Source: an uncultured Blautia sp.
GTDB taxonomy: Bacteria > Bacillota > Clostridia > Lachnospirales > Lachnospiraceae
Direction: 5' to 3'
DNA: 5,373 nucleotides
NCBI RefSeq assembly: GCF_934372025.1
Contig: NZ_CAKROJ010000103.1
Span: 1 to 5,373, forward strand
Shown one piece after another: positions 3,968 through 5,373 of the stretch. The translations under genes and the position numbers were made by a program. The notes under the pieces are model-generated. The model was not told where the DNA came from, ran no database searches, and saw nothing but the letters and a program-made list of their open reading frames with translations. The number at the start of each line of letters is the position of its first letter. Position 1 is the stretch's first letter.

Positions 3968-5373
3968 ATGAAGAGAAAGGTATTTACCGCAATTATGATT
4001 CTGGCAGTTTTGGAAACTGCTTTTGGAGTGCTACCATGTAATCTGACTTTCGCAGAAGAAACGGAATATGAACAGGAAGAGAATGATGTGGATTTTTCCA
4101 GGCTTTCAGGCATATGGCGAAATGGAAATAATTCCGAAGGAGAAACCCTCACGCTGACGGAAGATGGATTATTTGTATATCAGCTGGAAGAAAATACCGT
4201 ACAGGGATATTTGAAGTATACAGATGAGTATGGAGATGGCAATGGCAGATATGATATGTTCAACAGGGTTGGTAATTGGATTGACGGATTTTATCTTGAT
4301 TCTGAAACCAGTCTTCACATGGGAAATGTAGATGACATAATTTTTTACAAAGAAGTAAACGAAGGTACGGATGTAGCTGAACCTGAAAACGAAAACAATT
4401 CTGTTTATGTGCTCATGTCATCCAAAAGGTATACTGGTTTGCAGCCACTTTATAATAACTCCAGCTGGGAAGGTGGTTATTTTTATTCAGATATGACTGC
4501 GGACGGAATGACAGTAATTGTCAACTGCAGCGCAAAAAATGATGCTGTTTTGGGTGAAGATGAGAATACAATCAGGAAAAATTTTGCGGAATTTGTCAGC
4601 GCCTGTGAAATATCAGATTATAAAGAAAAGAAAAACAAAAAGCTTACGGAAAAATTCAGTTATCCGGTGTATAATCTAAGCTTTACAACAGGTGCAAATG
4701 AAGATACCTGTCTGTGGAAAATGGTTTATATCCAGACGGATGACCATACCTATGGCTATGCGTATAAGATGGATATAGACTGGGCAGACGAAATGCTGGA
4801 AGAGTATAAAGACGCAGTTAATTCTTTGGAATTAACAGAAATTCTTAATACAGACAATACAGACAATGCATACACAGGCACAGAGTATGATCCAAGTGCA
4901 GAAGGACAGAGCCTGGAAGTATTTATTGCATATTTTGACAGCTGGTATCAGTATGGGGACCTTAATGCAATGAATATCAACCTTTATGGAGAAGGAACCT
5001 GGGAAATTTACAATTCCAGAAATGCAGATGGAAGCGGAGGATATCTTTTTGATAATGGAACATTTAAAACTTCCGGAACTACAGCATTGCAGCTTTTTTC
5101 TTCAGATGGAAGTTATGTGGCAGATGTAAGTCTTGATGAAAATGGAGATCTTTTTATTTATCCAGTTCAGGAAGGATATGGAAATATCTATTCAGAAGCC
5201 GCCTTTTTAAGAGAATCGGATTCAATTGCTTATGAAGCACAAACAGCGGGTGATGATTATGTGGAAAACAGTGATCCGGGAGATGGTGATTACTCAGGAA
5301 ATCCCTATTACTGGTATGATGGAGAAGGAAATGTAATGTATTTTGATGGTGTGGAAGACTTTTACATTGGACC
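3968..5373 (+). CDS. Secreted acidic protein of unknown function with lipocalin-like repeats (3' end outside the window)
   Basis: The frame from ATG 3968 is open to the window edge (468 codons, no stop). AAAGGAGGAGG (3950-3960) is an excellent ribosome binding site 7 bases upstream. Residues 1-29 form a Sec signal peptide: MKRK, a hydrophobic core, then TFA before Glu-Glu, a likely signal peptidase I site. Cys24 follows Leu-Pro, so it is not a normal lipobox. The mature part is acidic and rich in Tyr, Gly, Asp and Asn. Residues about 46-130 (LSGIWRN...LTLTEDGLFVYQ...IIFYKE) and about 336-418 (GEGTWEIYN...LSLDENG-type strands...AAFLRE) look like two beta-barrel or lipocalin-like units of similar layout. 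Between them, about 146-300 is an alpha/beta domain with conserved-looking aromatic strands, and a further WYDGEGNVMYFDG unit starts near 455. I do not recognise the family. It lies directly behind the LuxR-type regulator and is probably controlled by it or co-transcribed with it. Confidence 0.85.
   Translation, partial: MKRKVFTAIMILAVLETAFGVLPCNLTFAEETEYEQEENDVDFSRLSGIWRNGNNSEGETLTLTEDGLFVYQLEENTVQGYLKYTDEYGDGNGRYDMFNRVGNWIDGFYLDSETSLHMGNVDDIIFYKEVNEGTDVAEPENENNSVYVLMSSKRYTGLQPLYNNSSWEGGYFYSDMTADGMTVIVNCSAKNDAVLGEDENTIRKNFAEFVSACEISDYKEKKNKKLTEKFSYPVYNLSFTTGANEDTCLWKMVYIQTDDHTYGYAYKMDIDWADEMLEEYKDAVNSLELTEILNTDNTDNAYTGTEYDPSAEGQSLEVFIAYFDSWYQYGDLNAMNINLYGEGTWEIYNSRNADGSGGYLFDNGTFKTSGTTALQLFSSDGSYVADVSLDENGDLFIYPVQEGYGNIYSEAAFLRESDSIAYEAQTAGDDYVENSDPGDGDYSGNPYYWYDGEGNVMYFDGVEDFYIG

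Noticed and set aside
4028..4045. Lipoprotein signal in the secreted protein (Leu-Pro-Cys)
   Set aside because: The residue before Cys24 is Pro rather than Gly, Ala or Ser, and a signal peptidase I-like TFA site follows. Simple secretion is the better reading.
3901..4152. 83-codon - strand ORF over the start of the secreted-protein gene
   Set aside because: It overlaps a + strand gene with an excellent ribosome binding site and signal peptide, and it has no initiation signal of its own.

Overview
The window looks like accessory chromosomal DNA from a low-GC, gut-type Clostridia (Lachnospiraceae-like) genome. Signs are A/T-rich codon use, strong AAGGAGG-type ribosome binding sites, a MalT-type LuxR regulator and a secreted acidic, Tyr/Gly/Asp-rich protein. 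The organism assignment is inference from style, not from a marker gene.

Layout, left to right. (1) 1-262: right end of an insertion sequence. It holds the last 47 codons of a DDE transposase (IS1380-like by the look of its C-terminus), a short noncoding tail and a probable terminal repeat ending at 262. (2) 320-406: a 28-codon ORF with a near-perfect Shine-Dalgarno and its own strong intrinsic terminator (409-455). It encodes an uncharged, Gly/Ala-rich hydrophobic peptide ending in Trp-Trp. (3) 535-1108: a roughly 570-base element with no credible protein. Two 129-base arms (588-716 and 921-1049) are ungapped inverted copies with about 78% identity. Each arm sits on its own 22-23 bp stem, the two stems are unrelated in sequence, and the whole is closed by an outer stem. 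Most differences between the arms are paired changes that keep the same intra-arm hairpins, and the non-Watson-Crick pairs are G.U when read on the + strand. This is the most interesting part of the window: a candidate large structured RNA, or a mobile foldback element with structured ends. (4) 1109-1347: intergenic, with an 11-bp perfect inverted repeat and a probable promoter/operator for the next gene. (5) 1348-3867: a complete MalT-type, ATP-binding LuxR regulator. (6) 3968-5373: the 5' part (468 codons) of a secreted protein of unknown function, in the same direction and running off the window.

The regulator and the secreted protein probably form a functional pair, with a regulator next to its target or co-transcribed with it. 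Whether the small peptide and the structured element belong to that system, or merely share an insertion-prone spot beside an IS, cannot be settled from this sequence.
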